Source: Owenia fusiformis (lineage: Eukaryota; Annelida; Polychaeta; Sabellida; Oweniidae). Taken from it: a stretch of DNA of 64,000 nucleotides. Made by a program: the position numbers and the translations under genes. Location of the stretch: contig CAIIXF020000004.1 in NCBI GenBank assembly GCA_903813345.2, forward strand, positions 1,939,525 through 2,003,524, given 5' to 3'. Shown here piece after piece: positions 24,101 through 55,687 of the stretch; the stretch's first letter is position 1, and every line of letters starts with the position of its first letter. The notes beneath the pieces were generated by a model. The model saw nothing but the letters and a program-made list of their open reading frames with translations. It had not been told where the DNA came from and did no database searches.

Positions 24101-27100
24101 GCATACAAACAAAAATAAATTATCATAATTTAAAAATATACTATTTAATTTTACTGTAGATGTCGGTGTTTAATTAGTGTAATTATGCAAGTGTGTTTTT
24201 CAGATTTTGTTTGATTTTTCAAATATGAGCCAAGCCGAATCAACAAAATTATGTGGAATATTTAGGTAATTCATGCTTGGGAAAATATTAGTTTTCTTAC
24301 CATTTAAAACATTTTATTACCAGGATTTTTCCATATAATCGCAAGGGGTCTAATAGCAAATTATTGTTCATGTGTACAAAACATAATACAATAACAAATA
24401 GGTAAGATTTATATCTAATTAAATGTTACAGAGGTATTGGAATGTTCATATATTCCAAGGGCATGTCTAATAATTAATTAGAGTCATATGCAATCGAACG
24501 CCTTGAAATTCTTCCTCGACGTTACTTATGGCTATCATCAAGTTTTCTGATGGCTGTTTGTTCTTTGACCTTACCGCTGGATTCATTCTAATATAAAAGT
24601 GATTCATTTGTAGCATTTATTTTATTAATACTTGAGAAACAATACAAAACGTCGATACACTGGTCACATATTTTTTGATATTGATAAGAAAAATAACCTC
24701 AAACTTATAGCTTAGAAATCCAAATCATATATTTAAAATCATTTTGTATTATTTTCTGTTGCATTGTGCACTCCAAATTGCGAAAAATTGGGATTTATTT
24801 TTTTGGCGATTTTTTGACCTCTGTTAATGGCAGGCATAATTCAGCCTAAAAGCCGGAAGTATATTGAACAGTCATAATAACAAATTATTAGGGGACGTAG
24901 GTATGTTAATGTAAGGTCAAATATCGCTGCGCTATAGTGTGCTACCAACTCCTTTATTAGACGTCCTAGATATTTCATACCATGGACGAGTATAGGTATA
25001 CGTAAGTTGGCTATTTGCGCTAATCCTAATTAACCCCCTATAAAATCTCTATTAACCACAGGGGAAAGTCTACCTACCTATATACAACCTACCAGAATTT
25101 TTGTTGAAAGATATTTTTATGTCCAAATTAAGAATTAAGTAAAACGTATGATGGTTTTCGATTTGTTGTTCTCATTCGTACTCGCTTTAATTAATAACGA
25201 GCCATACATAAGACATACTTGGGCCGGTAAATGTATGTCATATGCATAATATATTAGTGTCAAAGTATTAGGTCAAAATAGCACTTTTCAACAGCTAAAA
25301 CTTCACATAAACGCTGTCTTAAAAGATCCGATGTTATCGGACATCAGACCCGATGGGATCGATGAGTAATATCATAAAGATCCGAAAATATCTTGAGTAA
25401 AGGATCTCAGAATCCGAACAAAACTTGAGTAAAATCTGTTGAGATCCGATGATATCGTCGAGTTTATGACGTGCTGATGATGAAATGGTGTTATGGCTAC
25501 TTTCGGGAGTTTTTGAACCTTGATTTAATTGCCTTTATTAGAAGGGTTCCTCGTCATTAACACTTTTGTAACATTTTGAACCAGACTGACAGAGTGAATT
25601 AGGCTATCAACACTGGAGGATAGAAATACATTAATAATATAATATATTATCTTAGTCAAAATTGAGAGCGAATGAGTATAACGGGTCTTTTGATTTTGCA
25701 CATTTTAGATCAATCAAATATTATATAACTATTTTTCATATGTTTACCGTCTTGGTAGATACAAAACAACACGTGTAATATTATTATTCTAATTAAACGG
25801 ATTTTTATATTTCGTGGCCTCATTCCGTTAAGAGTGGTATCGAACCATTGATTTAAATGTTTTATATAATCACTTTGTATAACACCTGTTCAGTTTGAGT
25901 AAATAATTCAGATTTCGAATAAAACATAGCAACGAGGTCGAAGGACCAAAGTTCGTACCAAAATCATTGGATTATGAGCATTGTCAGATAGAACTGTTTT
26001 AAAGAACTTTGTGGCACACAGACGTTGACAAGTGCAGCGGGAATTATATCATATTATTTTTTATCCCATACTTGGACGTGTTACAAGTACATAAAGCCGG
26101 TTTGTAAAAGCTTATATTTTCATCAGCGGGCAGATATAGCTTTACGTCCCGCTCCGAGCGGGCAGATATAGTATATAGGGTGTCTCAAAAAAATGTACCC
26201 AAAAGTATATCAACACCACAGACAAACCAATCAATATTTTCAGACATATTTTGCATGGTCGTGTAGATAAAAGATGAAAGTTTTTTCCCCCATGCACAGT
26301 TTTTAATTCAGTTTTGCCTTTTTGATACTTTAACCCGTTACCTTTTACACCACATATTCAATGTAACCTCATAATTCGATGACAGTCTGCATCCTTACTA
26401 CTAAATTGTTCATCACATTTGATATTTCTGGTGGAATGTTTTGATTTCTGTCTGGATGCTGGTCTTAAGTTGTTATGGGTCTCTTAGCCTGGGTTTAGCA
26501 TAAAAATGGTCCTTCAAATAGCCTCAGAGAAAAAAGTATGGGCCGTCAAATATAGTCAATAGGGAGGCCCTCACAATGTCTTATAGCCCCCTTATACAGA
26601 GAGGTTGGAGGTTCAAGAAAATGCATTGGCTGGGATTCTAGTGTAGCTTTTGTTGTGTGGATCAATTTGAGACCACTGTGTTTTCATTTGGATATCATTT
26701 AGTCTCCAGGCTAGCCTGCCTTACTCTGGAAGGTAACTCCTGAATCATTTGCCGATAATTGACCTGATTATCCGTGTTTGTTCTGCCATTGTCATCCTCA
26801 AACATCTTTCTCTGTGGCTATCTGAAGGAGTCTTTTAATGCTCATTCCAAGCAAAAAGACCTAGAACAGCTTAAGGGCAACATTCAAAGAGAAATCCAAA
26901 ACATTCCACCGGAATTATTATCAAATGTGATGAACAATGTAGCAGTAAGGATACAGGCTGTCATCGGAATATGAGGTTACATCGATAATGTGGTATAAAA
27001 GGTAAATGGTTAAAGCATCAAAAAGACAAGACTGAAATAAAAATGGTGTATTGAGGAGAAAACTTTCATGTTTTGGCTACATGACCATGCAAAAAATGTC

Positions 27101-28648
27101 TGAAAATATTGATTGGTTTATCTGTGCTGTTGATATACTTTTGGGTACATTTTTTTGAGACACCCGATATATGCCCGCTACGTCATAATCGCTGTTCCCG
27201 TACGTATTGGTTCTTTCTTGTAACGTTCGCAGTGTAAACGACAATGGAGAAAAACGCAGACAATCGCGATCTGTTTGATGCTTTAAAGAAGGGAAGGGGC
27301 GGTATGGCCCATTAATGATCAAAGATTTGAACAGGAAAAAGAATTCAAAACTGGACATGAATATTTTAAAATAATTCCACGGTTGGTTGCAAAGTTTCTG
27401 AACTGTGGCCATTTGAACAATGTGATTGGTATGGATAAACAGATCATCCTATAGTCGGTTCAGGATATTGGGATTATCCCAAGGCCAATATAATATATCT
27501 ACTCTCGGGACCTACGGCCCTCGGGCAGATATATTATATTGGCCTCGGGATAATCCCAATATCCTGAACCTCATATAGGATAATCTCTATATATCCCGAC
27601 GCCAGGAATATATGATAAAATAACAGGAATATTTGTTATGTAGCCTACGTCATGTTATTATATGATCACCAGAAAGCTTACTCACTACATCATCGGGATC
27701 TACTCACGGTATAATCGGAATAATGATGTACAATTGTGTGAAATATAAGGGAGTAATTTCATAAAATGACAAAGATATGAGAAAAATGCAGGGTTTTCAT
27801 TTTTTGACCACCCTATATTTGTCACAAGATTGAATTTCAATAATATCCCTTCATCACGCTCAGAGTAATTCTAGGTTTGCTAGATACAATTTTTGGGGAC
27901 AGTCTGTACATAATGGTTTTACTTATCATGCATTTGTCCATTATTTGTGCATTTTGTCATTATCAATTCTTTTCCAGAACCATGTACCAATGCCACTTTG
28001 TCTATATCAGAGGACTGCGTTGGAGGACCTGATGGTGTTAATATAATTCTTACCAAAAGAGGAAAACAAATTCTTGCAAGATGTGAAGCCGGGTGGCTTA
28101 TCATTGCACATCGTTATGATGGAAGTGTAGATTTCAATCTAGACTGGGACAACTACCAACATGGCTTTGGCAATATCCGGAAAGAACACTTCATAGGATT
28201 TGAAAATATTTTGCCTGTGTTGCTACAGAAGAGATACAAAGCTAGGTTTGACCTCACAACATGGGAGAGTGAGACAGGATACGCTGAATACCAAACCTTT
28301 GACATTAATGACAAGAATGACAAATACAGAATAAGTATTGATGATTATAGTGGAACAGCGGGTGATTCGATGCAATGGTCAAACCATATGCGATTCACTA
28401 CCAAGGATAACGACAATGATAGGCGTACTGGTAATTGTGCCGAAGGGCACGAAGGACCTTTTTGGTATGACTCGTGTAATTGGGGGAATAAAGGCTCTAT
28501 TTTTGGAAGGTACGCGAAGAATCCAAAATGTTCAAATGCGTGGAACTGTTTAACTTGGTATGATTGGCCTAAAAAGCTTCCTGGTGTCGATAATAATTCT
28601 TTGTACTCTTTTAAAGAAGTAAAGATCAAGATTCGACCTATTTATTAA
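21167..28648 (+). CDS. FREP gene 5: four-exon fibrinogen-related protein with duplicated exon
   Basis: Exons 21167-21533, 21742-21861, 23545-23664 and 27978-28648, all phase 1, give 425 residues. Exon 1 (MKHGLAYVFAILWLGC) has a signal peptide and five or six LRDDVSN heptads and is nearly identical to gene 2 exon 1. The cysteine module NCSKAFGADTVKEDLDM appears twice in tandem. The gene 2 exon 2 equivalent is lost. The fibrinogen exon is type 2 (FNLDWDNYQHGFG, SNHMRFTTKDNDNDR, GNCAEG), like gene 3 and unlike gene 2. The last intron (about 4.3 kb) is swollen by transposons. Whether both exon 3 copies are spliced in cannot be told from DNA; including both keeps the frame. Confidence 0.8.
21742..21861 (+). 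CDS. FREP gene 5 exon 3, first copy
   Basis: 120 nt between TATATTAG and AAAG|GTAGAC, phase 1 on both sides and almost identical to 7000-7119. Only a remnant of exon 2, with a ruined donor, lies before it. Confidence 0.75.
22052..22403. mobile_element. Insertion with ~27-bp inverted ends in FREP gene 5 intron
   Basis: The ends TTTCATACCTACTGAGGTTC and its near-complement (CTAGAACATCAGTAGGTATG) are inverted. The stretch is absent from the homologous gene 2 intron at about 7310. The interior includes a short palindrome (GGATACACGCTGTATCC) and poly-T-rich sequence, with no coding region. Confidence 0.6.
22409..22546. repeat. Palindrome P2
   Basis: Arms of about 55 bp (GGTTTTGGATACAGG, AAAATATGTGTATATCCC and complements). 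The centre is CCCTTGGTCCCTGCGGTCCTTCGGG. The right arm's ATCCAAAACCTCCCA..ACATAACC also occurs unpaired near 3658-3683 and, diverged, near 13433. Confidence 0.85.
23545..23664 (+). CDS. FREP gene 5 exon 3, second copy
   Basis: 120 nt with the same splice sites and phase as the first copy, and only about one base different (MKRLADV in place of MKKLADV). Flanking intron sequence is duplicated too, so this is a tandem duplication of about 1.8 kb and not an isolated exon transfer. Confidence 0.75.
23868..24987. mobile_element. 1.1-kb non-autonomous DNA element in FREP gene 5 intron
   Basis: The ends are inverted: GTCCATGGTATGA and TCATACCATGGAC. Subterminal AGCACACTATAGCGCAGC is inverted as GCTGCGCTATAGTGTGCT. 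Comparison with the gene 2 intron (about 7367) and the flanking TATA repeat show it as an insertion. No coding capacity is seen. Confidence 0.75.
24988..26177. other. Intron sequence of FREP gene 5 without recognised features
   Basis: The start (to about 25110) continues the homology to the gene 2 intron near 7370-7440. The rest is AT-rich with no exon, tRNA-like or inverted structure that I can support, apart from short GATCCGATGATATCG-like repeats near 25325-25460. Confidence 0.5.
26178..27165. mobile_element. Mariner-type foldback element with transposase remnants
   Basis: The ends are GGGTGTCTCAAAAAAATG and its complement. Inverted similarity extends about 380 bp inward on each side. The right arm (26774-26974, + strand) encodes LCGYLKESFNAHSKQKDLEQ...IQREIQNIPPELL. 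This matches the C-terminal stretch of Tc1/mariner-type transposases (GYLKxx...L..NI..EI..IP...L). The left arm is a diverged inverted copy of the same coding region, so the element is two 3' ends joined head to head. Confidence 0.75.
27446..27582. repeat. Palindrome P3
   Basis: Arms of about 58 bp (TTCAGGATATTGGGATTATC, GGCCAATATAATATATCT and complements). The centre is CTCGGGACCTACGGCCCTCGGG. Confidence 0.9.
27978..28648 (+). CDS. FREP gene 5 last exon (fibrinogen domain, type 2)
   Basis: 671 nt after TCTTTTCCAG, opening EPCTNATLSISEDCVG. It contains GWLIIAHRYDGSVDF, YKARFDLTTWESET, TKDNDNDRRTGNCA (calcium motif intact), WYDSC and KIKIRPIY-stop. It is closest to the fibrinogen exon of gene 3. 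An AATAAA lies at about 28817. Confidence 0.9.
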
Positions 28649-28852
28649 ATGTAGCCTCAAAATAACATTTGACATTAAAATCATATATTTTACACATATT
28701 GATTGAACATGTTGAAGAATTGTAGACAAAACTTGGATAATCTAATTGGCAAAAACATAAAGTTTACAATCAGACATTCTTTGTCCGATATCAGAATTTA
28801 CGTAATAATTAATGAAATAAAATGAATCACATGGTTAAACCATTTAGAGATA

Positions 28853-29190
28853 CAAGGCCAGGTTTGACATCAACACATATGGGGAAAAGGGACAAAATAC
28901 CCAGAATACCAAACATTTGACAGTACAGGAGGTTAAACACTGATGGTTTTAGTAGTGGTACAGCAGGTGATTCAATGAAATATTCCAAACGTATTCGGTT
29001 CTCCGCGCCGCCAAGGATTCTGATAATGATAACCAGTCGTGGTAATTGTGCTTTGTCATACACCGGACCATACTGGTATATACAAATGCGAGGGGGCACA
29101 AGGCTCTATCTTTTAGATATTCCAGGTTTCCAAAATGTTCAAAGGCATGGAGCTGTGTAACTTGGTATGAATGGACTAAGAAAGGAGGAG
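28853..29190 (+). pseudogene. Decayed fibrinogen-domain exon downstream of gene 5
   Basis: Begins at the ARFDINT equivalent, as at 15590. It carries frameshifts and stops but keeps recognisable pieces (TAGDSMKYSK, YTGPYW, PKCSKAWSCVTWYEW). Its position and starting point match the fragment after gene 3, so fibrinogen exon plus fragment were copied as one block. Confidence 0.8.
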
Positions 29191-29700
29191 GGAAAGTATG
29201 TATATGTATTGCACATTTTTTCTATTTTCTATATTTCTAGACCAATCAGTCTGTTTTGTTTCATATTAATAAGTCTATATTCTAAATGCACCAGCCCGGG
29301 CGCACTAGCTCCTATAAATGCATACGATAGAATGATGCCCAACCAAACAAATTAGAAGAATTTAAACCTTATTTCCCCATTTTTGCACTTTGAATCCTTG
29401 ATAACTTCACAAAATGTTGACATCGTATTTTCGCGGATCTTTTTGGAAATATTATATTCGAGATTGAAAGGCATGCGTTGGTAGTATAGGTCGTCGACTG
29501 TAATTCAATTAATTTAAGAGGTAGCATGATATTATTCTATTCTTACCTCATCAGCGCGAGCACTCTGCCATTGGATGGGGATAAAACCTTCATTGTAATC
29601 CCTAAGCCATAGATAAGTGTCTTGTTACTGTTTTGCCAGGCTTTATTTCAAATGTATGACAGAAATAATTAAGAAAAACGATTGCCTTTGCTCCTACATT
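29191..29700. other. Intergenic, nothing recognised
   Basis: AT-rich sequence between the last FREP fragment and the satellite-carrying element. No gene or repeat is supported. Confidence 0.5.
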
Positions 29701-31577
29701 GACAAGGCATTAACATGACAAAATGTCACCACCTAGTTGCTCACAATATTATGAGTTCAAACTTAAGTCAGATTTGAATTTCTGAGAACTTGTAAAGTCA
29801 AATTTGAACTTCTGAAAAGATGTAGATGACTTTGAAAAAAAAATTTGGTCAATTTGAAGCAAGTTAAAAACAGACCTTTTTGACCTTTTTTGACCTTGAG
29901 AAGGTCATTAAAGGTCAAATGTCAAATCTAAAGTCAGATTTGAATTTCTGAAAACATGTAGATGATTTTGAAAAAAAAAATTAGTCAATTTGAAGCAAGT
30001 TGAAAAAAGACCTTTTTGACCTTTTTTGACCTTGAGAAGGTCATTGAAGGTCAAATGTCAAATCTAAAGTCAGATTTGAATTTCTGAGAACATGTAGATG
30101 ATTTTGAAAATTTTTTTTAGTCAATTTGAAGCAAGTTGAAAACAGACCTTTTTGACCTTTTTTGACCTTGAGAAGGTCATTGAAGGTCAAATGTCAAATC
30201 TTAAGTCAAATCTTAAGTCAGATTTGAATTTCTGAGAACACGTAGATGATTTTGAAAAAAAAATTTAGTCAATTTGAAGCAAGTTGAAAACAGACCTTTT
30301 TGACCTTTTTTGACCTTGAGAAGGTCATTGAAGGTCAAATGTCAAATCTTAAGTCAGATTTGAATTTCTGAGAACATGTAGATGATTTTGAAAAAAAAAT
30401 TTAGTCAATTTGAAGCAAGTTGAAAAAAGACCTTTTCGACCTTTTTTGACTTTGAGAAGGTCATTGAAGGTCAAATGTCAAATCTTAAGTCAAATCTAAA
30501 GTCAGATTTGAATTTGTGAGAACACGTAGATGATTTTGAAAGTTATTTTTAGTCAATTTGAAGCAAGTTGAAAACAGACCTTTTTTGACCTTGAGAAGGT
30601 CATTGAAGGTCAAATGTCAAATCTTAAGTCAAATCTTAAGTCAGATTTGAATTTCTGAGAACACGTAGATGATTTTGAAAAAAAAATTTAGTCAATTTGA
30701 AGCAAGTTGAAAACAGACCTTTTTGACCTTTTTTGACCTTGAGAAGGTCATTGAAGGTCAAATCTAAAGTCAGATTTGAATTTCTGAGAACATGTAGATG
30801 ATTTTGAAAAAAAAATTTAGTCAATTTGAAGCAAGTTGAAAAAAGACCTTTTCGACCTTTTTTGACTTTGAGAAGGTCATTGAAGGTCAAATGTCAAATC
30901 TTAAGTCAAATCTAAAGTCAGATTTGAATTTCTGAGAACACGTAGATGATTTTGAAAATTTTTTTTAGTCAATTTGAAGCAAGTTGAAAACATACCTTTT
31001 TGACATTTTTTGACCTTGAGAAGGTCATTGAAGGTCAAATGTCAAATCTAAAGTCAGATTTGAATTTCTGAGAACACGTAGATGATTTTGAAAAAAAAAT
31101 TTAGTCAATTTGAAGCAAGTTGAAAACAGACCTTTTTGACCTTTTTTGACCTGGAGAAGGTCATTGAAGGTCAAATGTCAAATCTAAAGTCAGATTTGAA
31201 GGTCAAATGTCAAATCTAAAGTCAGATTTGAATTTCTGAGAACATGTAGATGATTTTGAAAAAAAAATTAGTCAATGTGAAGCAAGTTGAAAAAAGACCT
31301 TTTTGACCTTGAGAAGGTCATTGAAGGTCAAATGTCAAATCTAAAGTCAGATTTGAGCTTCTGAGAACATGTAGATAATTTAGAAAAAAATTGAAGTCAG
31401 TGTAAATAGTAATTGTTAAGTTATAGGAAGTTGTAAGAAATTGTTAGAAGACGCCGGACGCCAACCTCCAACCGCTGGACGCCAACCTCCAACCGCCGGA
31501 CGCCAACCGCCGTCGCAAAAAAATGGAGACCATAACAATATGTCACCACTTTTGGTGGTGACATAAGGTGGTGACAT
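29701..31577. mobile_element. Satellite-carrying Helentron-like element
   Basis: Left arm ACAAGGCATTAACATG..AAAATGTCACCACCT, a core of about eleven tandem units of ~135-165 bp, a short GACGCCAACCTCCAACCGCC repeat (31450-31515), and a right arm ending GAGACCATAACAATATGTCACCACTTTTGGTGGTGACATAA with a terminal hairpin. Short versions of the same arms without the satellite occur at 36198, 47739, 48813 and 53271. Arms, tandem core and terminal hairpin are the layout of Helentron-derived elements such as the oyster pearl family. No Rep/helicase is present. Confidence 0.65.
29765..31400. repeat. ~150-bp satellite, array 1
   Basis: Each unit has GACCTTTTTTGACCTTGAGA, AGGTCATTGAAGGTCAAATG, TCAAATCTAAAGTCAGATTTGA (an 8-bp inverted repeat), TTCTGAGAACATGTAGATGA and AATTTGAAGCAAGTTGAAAA. 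Units vary by small deletions and by one or two AATCTTAAGTC insertions. The frames read through it (for example 30636-30890) are repeat artefacts. Confidence 0.95.
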
Positions 31578-31668
31578 AACAACCAAATGCCAAAAGTTTT
31601 TACCGTAGAACAAATATTTTAAGTCAAAAATCTAAATAGTGAGACAAAAAAGTAGTGTTACGAAAATA

Positions 31669-33622
31669 TTATTACCACCTTGCCGGGCCAGTTCTAGGGG
31701 TTTTGGTGCTAGTTTAGAAGGCATTCATTTTACTATATCGACCTGAGCAATACGTGACGTCATAGTGGTGGTCCGTATTGCCGGTCAATAATGCAATAAA
31801 TGACCGGCAAGTTTCCCCGGGAAATTAGATATCGTTCAGTGCGTAAGATTTTCTTGCTATTTCAGTTCGGCCCAATATTTCACTTCGGCCCAAGGTCCAT
31901 TCTGATACTCATAGCATCTTTCTGTCATCTCAGGGCTGAGAAGATTTGAGATGTCATGGTTTATCATGATGGCCAAGGTCCAATATTTCACTACATTGCC
32001 CTTCCAAAGACGTTATTGTACTATTATATTTAGCAAATACACTTAAAATCTATCCTGGGCAACACTATAGATGGGTCTATGGGACATTTATAATGCCAAC
32101 ATTAATGTATTTTTATTGTATTGTGGTATTGGAGTTTGATAATAGTTCCTGTATTGTGGGAAAGGAGTATTTTCCATTGTTCTTTACATGTTAAATCATA
32201 GATACAATGCTTTAAACTTACAATTCCTTTCAACATACAATAATTTTTATATGCTATCATATAGTATGCCAACATTAATGTATTTTATGGTATTGTGCAC
32301 AGATATTGGCCAGATCGTTTTGTAGGATCATAGGCTCAAAGAATAATACTATTGAGCTACTGATCTTACTACAAAAGAATCTGGCCGGGATCAATGGTAT
32401 TGTGGTCTTGGAGTTTGATAATAGTTCCTGTATTGTGGGAAGGGAGTATTTTCCATTATTACCACCTTGTCGGGCCAGTTCTAGGGGTTTTAGTGCTAGT
32501 TTAGAAGGCATTCATTTTACTATATCGACTTGAGAAATGTGTGACGTCATATTGGTGGTCCATATGGACCGGTCTAGAATATAATTTGGACCGGCAATTT
32601 TTCCCGGGAAATTAGATATCGTTCAATGCGTACGATTTTTTTGCTGTTTCAGTCCTGGTAGTTAACGGTGGTAATAATACTAATAATGTCATTTCTGCGA
32701 GCAATATAGTTCATTTTACTATATCGACTTGAGAAATGTGTGACGTCATAGTGGTGGTCCATATGGACCGGTCTAAAATATATTCTGGACCGGCAATTTT
32801 CCCCGGGAAATTAGATATCGTTCAATGCGTAAGATTTTTTTGCTGTATATTGCCCTTATATTGCCCTTAGAAATGACGTTATTGTACTATTGTTCTTTAC
32901 ATGTTAAATAATAGATACAATGCTTTAAACTTACAATTCCTTTCAACATACAATAATTTTATATGCTATCATATAGTAGTACATGTATTCCAAAAGTTGC
33001 AAACATCGAGACACCATAAATGCTGTATATCCCCACGTGAAAAAAACATTATTCACTTTGTACATAATAACTAATGTAAAACTGTGAGACCTTACAAATA
33101 TGTATCATAATATATATTTTATTTCAGTTTACATTTTTGTGCAAATTACATATAAAGCCCTTTCATAGCTTTCACACTATGTAGTATTAAAACAAATATG
33201 ACACATGTTCATATTTTTTCTCTAGTACTATTCAGCTATTCTTCAATACTTACATTATTGTACATTATTCACTCATTGCCTCTTTATAATTTTCATTATT
33301 ACCACCTTGCCGGGTCAGTTCTAGGGGTTTTAGTGCTAGTTTAGAAGGCATTCATTTTACTATATCGACCTGAGAAATGTGTGACGTCATAGTGGTGGTC
33401 CATATGGACCGGTCTAGAATATATTCTGGACCGGCAAATTTTCCCCGGGAAATTAGATATGGTTCAGTGCATAAGATTTTCTTGCTATTTCAGCACTGGT
33501 CGTTAACGGTGGTAATAATACTAATAACGTCATTTCTGTGAGCAATATAGTGAAATATTGGACCTGGCCCTCGGTCCAATATTTCACTATATTGCCCTTA
33601 GAAATGACGTTATTGTACTATT
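31669..33622. repeat. Mosaic of MITE copies and local duplications
   Basis: A ~200-bp element starting ATTACCACCTTG.CGGG.CAGTTC and ending CGGTGGTAATAAT (inverted ends TATTACCACC) occurs at about 31669, 32458 and 33297, with a partial copy near 32708. The stretch ACATGTTAAAT.ATAGATACA ... ATATGCTATCATATAGTA occurs at 32186 and 32905, and TTGATAATAGTTCCTGTATT at 32137 and 32414. It is a nested pile of tandem duplications and insertions with no gene. Confidence 0.8.
33511..33622. repeat. Palindrome P4
   Basis: The arms are AATAACGTCATTTCT...GCAATATAGTGAAATATT and their complement. The centre is GGACCTGGCCCTCGGTCC. Single arms also occur near 32690, 31993 and 32860. Confidence 0.85.
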
Positions 33623-34598
33623 AATATAAACACATTATGCAGTTTTAAAAATGCTTGCTTACATTACGTGTATAAATAAAAAATATTTACACTGTTTAAT
33701 GTTATAATTACACTTTAACAAAATAGATTTTTGGATTTATCCAAAATAAATATTACTTAGTGAACTATATAATACTGCAGGAAAAAGATGGGCATAGGGC
33801 TACATGTATACTTCGTTGTGGCTCATAATTTTATGTTTTGTAATTCAAAAAACACGATATAAGTGGCTAAAACCATAACTCGACTCTTTTTGGATAACTA
33901 AAAACCTTCATTTTTTCTTTAAAATTTAGTTTACTACATCAATATCTTGGATGATTTATTCAATATAAACAAATTAAATCGTGTACATGGGTGTAATGAG
34001 GGGTGGGGGTGTGAATTTCAAAAATGTTTCCGGTTTACCCTTTTTGGTGCTCGCTTCGATCGCAGTAATCTAAAGCCAAAAAATCGCACCCCCTTGCTAG
34101 CTACAGCCCTGTTGTATGTGTGTTCATATACCTGTCATACTGAAGTGTAGCCAGGATTCAAAATTAGTCAATGAGGCAAAACTTAAGAAATAAGTTATTA
34201 ACAAAAATTACGTTTATCATAAATACATATATCATTTTAATTGATATCAATGGGTAAAAAATCCAGAAGAAATTTATCATGATGTTTACGTGAATAGAAA
34301 GTCATATACTATACGACTTACTTGTACTACATCTGAGCTTCAATCAAAACATGTTCATTTATATTTCAGAAACCATTACATCTCTGGCATATAAATGACT
34401 GAGATTGCATAATTACAGCACTGCTGTGTAAATAATATGCATTTTGTGATCGCAATTGTAAGCCAATATTAAACATTTTTCTTCTATACTATAAGGCCTA
34501 TTCATTTACTAAAACTCCTGATGATCAGTCTTGGACACATATGCAACAGATTTAAGTTCCCGATATGAGAGTTAAATCACTTCAATTCCTAGTCTTTT
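33623..34598. other. Region 3' of the ABC transporter gene
   Basis: AT-rich sequence that includes the 3' UTR of the transporter (minus strand). I could not fix the polyadenylation site. No other gene is supported. Confidence 0.5.
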
Positions 34599-55238
<20,640 letters not shown>

Positions 55239-55687
55239 CTATAATCAATAATCAACAGTCAATTTATGTTTTCACTAATTTTACAAAATCTGAGGTCTTA
55301 AAACCATACATGTGTACAAGAAGGAAATATGATAGACACATACGATACTTGAATAATATTCCTTTTTATTTTCTCAATAACATTTTCAAGTTACCATTCA
55401 TTCTATCTTTATTTATAAATCAATACTTAAATTTTAAAATTTCATCTTTAAAGGTTTGTATTTAGAATAGAATGAATGTTAGACAATCTAATAGAGCTTT
55501 GATCCTGTATGTTTTCTGCATAAACTATATAATATATAAAATGATAGAAGCTTTTATGAAAATCCCTTTATCAAAGATTTCTAGCTAAGATTTGTATATC
55601 TGCTGTGGGCCTTTAACTGTAGTTGAGCTTTTACTAAAGTTCACAAACAGTGTCACTTTAATAAAACACCTTATTGATAGAATGAAC
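55239..55687. other. Upstream intron of the ABC transporter
   Basis: AT-rich. I searched the minus strand for the missing N-terminal exon (WxNPLF, LxxDDxYxV) and found none. No other feature is supported. Confidence 0.5.

Noticed and set aside
30636-30890. Repetitive protein read through the satellite
   Set aside because: The frame exists only because two neighbouring satellite units keep the same phase; other units contain stops.
29765-31400. Regularly repeated array that could suggest CRISPR
   Set aside because: There are no unique spacers: the whole ~150-bp unit repeats and the setting is an animal genome.
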